Source: Methanomassiliicoccaceae archaeon
GTDB lineage: Archaea > Thermoplasmatota > Thermoplasmata > Methanomassiliicoccales > Methanomethylophilaceae
Length of the DNA: 23,312 nucleotides
Assembly (NCBI GenBank): GCA_009784745.1
Contig: WQXR01000004.1
Span: forward strand, 1-23,312
Direction of reading: 5' to 3'
In this document: positions 21,601 through 23,312 of the stretch, piece by piece
How the letters are laid out: the number at the start of each line of letters is the position of its first letter
Numbering within the stretch: position 1 is the stretch's first letter
Program-made: the position numbers and the translations under genes
Notes under the pieces: model-generated
The model's database searches: none
Told to the model about the DNA's origin: nothing
The model's input: only the letters and a program-made list of their open reading frames with translations

Positions 21601-21633
21601 TGTCTGGGCGCAGCGAAGGAGGTCATATCATGA
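18607..21633 (+). CDS. hdrA: Heterodisulfide reductase subunit A, tandem double-domain form
   Basis: This 1008-residue flavin and iron–sulfur protein is the electron-bifurcating core of the Mvh–Hdr complex: electrons from H2 are split at FAD between ferredoxin and CoM-S-S-CoB. It is two HdrA units in series. The first (1–430) starts at the FAD motif GGGIAG (9–14), has the HdrA block TFPTNDCSACILSPKM (48–62), an inserted ferredoxin site C105/C108/C111/C115 and extra cysteines C153, C161, C164, C168. The second (452–1008) has the HdrA N-terminal domain (VGVWVCSCGINIGG), a second FAD motif GGGITG (599–603 region) without the DCS block, and two C-terminal [4Fe-4S] sites (C933/936/939/943 and C967/970/973/977). 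Both units keep IQC-GSR and YCS…CC. The start is TTG 18607 with GGAGGT seven bases upstream. HdrB and HdrC are not in the window. Confidence 0.93.
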   Translation: MTKSALVIGGGIAGIQASLDLADRDIHVYLVERDATIGGKMCRLDKTFPTNDCSACILSPKMADCNGHPNIDVLSYSEVVKVEGEAGNFKVTVKKKPRYVKMDECTGCGECIAKCPTKNIPDEYEFGLTTRKAIYIPHAQAVPRVAVIDPAYCRKILNDKCGVCEKVCGKKAIDYNDKEELITLDIGSIIAAAGFQTWDAKLSTEYGYGRFANVVTAMEFERMMCASGPDHGHIKCPSNGEAPKKIAFIQCCGSRSEKKGSQKYCSSVCCMYATKQAIITKEHAEVDEDIFFMDIRSYGKEFEAYIHRAEDEYKIKMHRSSRVACVEENADKKLLVSYADAKGDPQTGVYDLVVLSIGLNPPTGAEELSKILNINLNKYGFCDTKVSDPLATSREGIFVTGAFAAPKDIPTSVAEASGAAGKAGAYIVDKNFVPCEPKVYPKEKETDGKEPRVGVWVCSCGINIGGTVNVDEVTEYAKTLPGVVYAAKSMYACAQDCLEAISAAIKEHDLNRVVVASCTPRTHEPLFRNACREGGLNQYLFNMANIRDQCSWIHMHEPEKATSKSKDLLRMAIAKAKLLEPLEGTKIPVTGAVAVVGGGITGMSAALDVAAQGFPVHLVERNAELGGSYLKYAGKNYSVDGVNLGSFVSDLVKKVENNKLITVHKKATVKDIPGFVGNFKLQLNSGEYPVGAVILAVGASEYKPTEFNYGKDEKVVTLTEAELAVGSNSFKGKDIAFIQCVGSRNDKVKYCSRTCCAKALTNAIAIKKADPSANISVFHKDIRTYGFREELYKEASSLGIRFLRCKDGNDLPSYDGSKVKAFDTILGKDVEVTVDKVVLSCGIAPDREEKEELAKMLKVPISKDGFYFEAHQKLRPVDFATEGVFVAGLAHWPKFMDECIAQAAGAAARALTIISKDNLLSEGIVASVNENYCDGCGICEGCCEYNAIEIVDNGAGGLKSNVNPGLCKGCGCCVAACPSGAMEQKGFKNVQIQAEIDACLGAAKEVIS

Positions 21634-22046
21634 GCGACTTCGAACCGAAGATAATAGCATTCTGCTGCAACTGGTGTTCTTACGCGGGAGCGGACGGAGC
21701 AGGTGTTGCAAGATTGCAGATGCCGACGAACTTCCGTATAATACGGACAATGTGCTCCGCCCGTGTGGACCCGGAACATGTTCTCAGAGCATTGGCGAAA
21801 GGCGCGGACGGTGTCATCATATTGGGATGCCACCCTGCGGATTGCCACTATATCGGCGGCAACTACAGAGCAAGGAGAAGGATCGCACTGCTGAGGATGG
21901 TCCTGGAACAGTACGGATTCGATCCGAAGAGGCTGCGTCTTGAATGGGTGTCTGCCTCCGAAGGAGAAAAATTCCAGAATACGATGACATCATTCGTGAA
22001 CACGATAAAGGAACTGGGACCGACACCGCTCAGGGGGGTGAACTGA
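21630..22046 (+). CDS. mvhD: F420-non-reducing hydrogenase iron–sulfur subunit MvhD
   Basis: This 138-residue protein carries the [2Fe-2S] cluster that links the Mvh hydrogenase to HdrA. Family marks are the N-terminal FCCNWCSYAGAD (C12, C13, C16), MCSARVDP (C42) and GCHPADCHYIGGN (C67, C72). The length is normal for stand-alone MvhD. Start ATG 21630 overlaps the hdrA stop as ATGA and has GGAGGT seven bases upstream, so the two proteins are made together. The longer open frame starting at 21504 lies inside hdrA in another frame and is rejected. The gene order hdrA–mvhD–mvhG–mvhA supports direct hydrogen-to-HdrA electron flow. Confidence 0.96.
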   Translation: MSDFEPKIIAFCCNWCSYAGADGAGVARLQMPTNFRIIRTMCSARVDPEHVLRALAKGADGVIILGCHPADCHYIGGNYRARRRIALLRMVLEQYGFDPKRLRLEWVSASEGEKFQNTMTSFVNTIKELGPTPLRGVN

Positions 22047-23267
22047 ATGGGATTTTTCGATAAACTGTTCAAAGGCGACAAGAAGAAAGAGAAATGCGAC
22101 TGCGGCTGTGAGGAACACGACAAAAAGAAGGATGTTCATGCGGCAAAGGCCGCACCAAAGGCTGCAGTTCCTGCGAAACAGGAACAAGTACAGGCAAATC
22201 CGCTGGACAAGTTCCCTCTGCTTCCAGGAGCACCTCCAGGCGGGAAGATAAAACTCGCTGTCTACTGGGCTGCGGGCTGCGGAGGATGCGACGTTTCGCT
22301 TCTGGATACTGCGGAACGCATTCTTACGGTGGCGGACATGGCAGACATAGTCATGTGGCCGATAGCCGCTGACGGTAAGGAGAAGGACATCGTCGCAATG
22401 AAGGACAAAGAAATAACCGTTTCGATAATAAACGGTGCTGTCCGTAACACAGAGAATGAACACATGGTCAAACTGCTCAGGCAGAAGTCGTTGCTCGTTG
22501 TCTCATACGGAACATGCGCGTGCTTCGGCGGATCGCCGGCATTAGCGAATCTGGTTCCCGGGGGGAAAGATGAGATACTCGACTACGTGTACAAGCAATG
22601 TCCGTCAATGAAGGCGTTCCAGGATACACAGAAATCACCTGTGTTGCCGCAAACGTCGGTAAAAACACCTGATGGTGAGATCACGTTGCCAATGATGTAC
22701 GACGTCGTAAAATCATTGGATCAGGTAATTGACATAGATTATTCGATACCCGGGTGCCCGCCGACGATAGAGTCGATAGTACAGCTGCTCGCAGCTGTTG
22801 CGGAGTTCGCATACAACGGTGTTGCGTTGCCTCCGAAGGGAACGATGATCGGTGTTACCGACAAAACATTATGCGAAGAATGCCCCCGAAAGAAAGAGAT
22901 GAGAAGAATAACGAAGATCGTGGAACCGCACGAGATAGACGTTGATCCGGAACTCTGTCTGATGGACCAAGGCATCTTATGCTTGGGCGCTGCAACGGTC
23001 GGCGGATGCGGTGCAAAGTGCACACGCGCTGCGCAGCCGTGCCGCGGATGCTACGGACCGACGAAAGTGGTATCGGAGATGGGCGCAAGTGTGTTCACCG
23101 CAATAGCATCGTTATTCCCGGTATTGGACAAAGATCCGATATGCGGAGAGGATGACATAATAGACATCATGTCCTCAGTGAAGGATCCGTTAGGATACTT
23201 CTACGCGTACTCGATGTCGAAATCGCTGATCAACAGAGCGGTAGTTGAAAAGAAAGGAGGTCAGTAA
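22047..23267 (+). CDS. mvhG: F420-non-reducing hydrogenase small subunit MvhG with N-terminal extension
   Basis: This 406-residue protein is the small, iron–sulfur subunit of the cytoplasmic [NiFe] hydrogenase Mvh. The proximal cluster ligands are C78 and C81 (AAGCGGCDVSLLD), C157 (GTCACFGG) and C237 (PGCPP). Cysteines between 276 and 335 (CEEC, C304, C312, C321, C325, CRGC) supply the medial and distal clusters. The usual protein is about 290–310 residues and begins near KIKLAVYW, so residues 1–66 here are an extension: an amphipathic MGFFDKLFKG, the cluster CDCGCEEHD, then an Ala/Lys/Pro linker. There is no twin-arginine signal, as expected for a cytoplasmic enzyme. The ATG abuts the mvhD stop and GGGGGGTGA precedes it. 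The extension could bind a metal or a partner; that is a guess. Confidence 0.93.
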   Translation: MGFFDKLFKGDKKKEKCDCGCEEHDKKKDVHAAKAAPKAAVPAKQEQVQANPLDKFPLLPGAPPGGKIKLAVYWAAGCGGCDVSLLDTAERILTVADMADIVMWPIAADGKEKDIVAMKDKEITVSIINGAVRNTENEHMVKLLRQKSLLVVSYGTCACFGGSPALANLVPGGKDEILDYVYKQCPSMKAFQDTQKSPVLPQTSVKTPDGEITLPMMYDVVKSLDQVIDIDYSIPGCPPTIESIVQLLAAVAEFAYNGVALPPKGTMIGVTDKTLCEECPRKKEMRRITKIVEPHEIDVDPELCLMDQGILCLGAATVGGCGAKCTRAAQPCRGCYGPTKVVSEMGASVFTAIASLFPVLDKDPICGEDDIIDIMSSVKDPLGYFYAYSMSKSLINRAVVEKKGGQ

Positions 23268-23268
23268 G

Positions 23269-23312
23269 ATGGCCGGACCTATCATTTGGGATGAGAAAAA
23301 GAAGATAGATTC
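23269..23312 (+). CDS. mvhA: Start of the Mvh hydrogenase large subunit, truncated by window
   Basis: Only 14 codons (MAGPIIWDEKKKID) and two bases are inside the window. The ATG at 23269 follows the mvhG stop by one base, with AAAGGAGGTCAG as a strong ribosome site. No catalytic motif is visible yet. The call to MvhA, the [NiFe]-bearing subunit, rests on gene order and is therefore an inference. Confidence 0.6.
   Translation, partial: MAGPIIWDEKKKID

Overview
This window is archaeal, from a methanogen. The evidence is an HdrA–MvhD–MvhG–(MvhA) electron-bifurcation operon, archaeal-type ribosomal protein, exosome, proteasome, KEOPS, prefoldin and RNA polymerase subunit genes, TATA-box promoters and several apparently leaderless starts. 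Stop codons are strongly skewed: of 28 complete genes I count 22 TGA, 5 TAA and 1 TAG. Avoidance of TAG together with Mvh/Hdr genes fits a methanogen of the Thermoplasmata such as Methanomassiliicoccales, where TAG can encode pyrrolysine. That placement is an inference, since no 16S rRNA or mcr gene is present. There is no sign of phage, insertion sequence or CRISPR.

Layout. Positions 1–1609 (minus) hold a truncated endonuclease-IV/xylose-isomerase-like TIM barrel gene that appears to have lost metal ligands, and a membrane-anchored protein of unknown function. Positions 1705–3264 (plus) hold a ribosomal/RNA-polymerase operon (L18e, L13, S9, RpoN) followed by tRNA-Pro(GGG). An AT-rich convergent gap with two hairpins leads to a CPA2-type Na+/H+ antiporter (minus). 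Next come a GC-rich, hairpin-forming island (about 4870–4996), a PUA/EVE-like + coiled-coil + cysteine-cluster protein (plus), an orphan TctA-like permease (minus), tyrosyl-tRNA synthetase (plus), and a minus-strand series of ZIP metal transporter, ABC ATPase, ABC-2 permease and DHH phosphoesterase. A NikR-type nickel regulator is divergent from the ZIP gene.

Positions 12819–18274 (minus) are the archaeal exosome superoperon. In transcription order it runs: a membrane-anchored RING/PHD-like zinc protein, RNase P subunit Rnp2, proteasome alpha, SBDS, Rrp4, Rrp41, Rrp42, L37Ae, RpoP (43 aa), Pcc1 and prefoldin beta. It links RNA decay and processing, protein decay, ribosome maturation and tRNA modification in one transcription unit, with a probable internal promoter before psmA.

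A 332-base divergent intergenic region with palindromes, direct repeats and a long hairpin separates this from the hdrA–mvhD–mvhG–mvhA operon (plus), which runs off the window end. Its products would oxidise H2 and pass electrons to the flavin of HdrA for coupled reduction of ferredoxin and heterodisulfide. HdrA here is a 1008-residue tandem, asymmetric double version, and MvhG carries an unusual N-terminal extension.

The most interesting unexplained items are the GC-rich hairpin island, the RING/PHD-like protein heading the exosome/proteasome operon, the double HdrA, the MvhG extension, the NikR/ZIP divergent control region and the PUA-like/coiled-coil protein.
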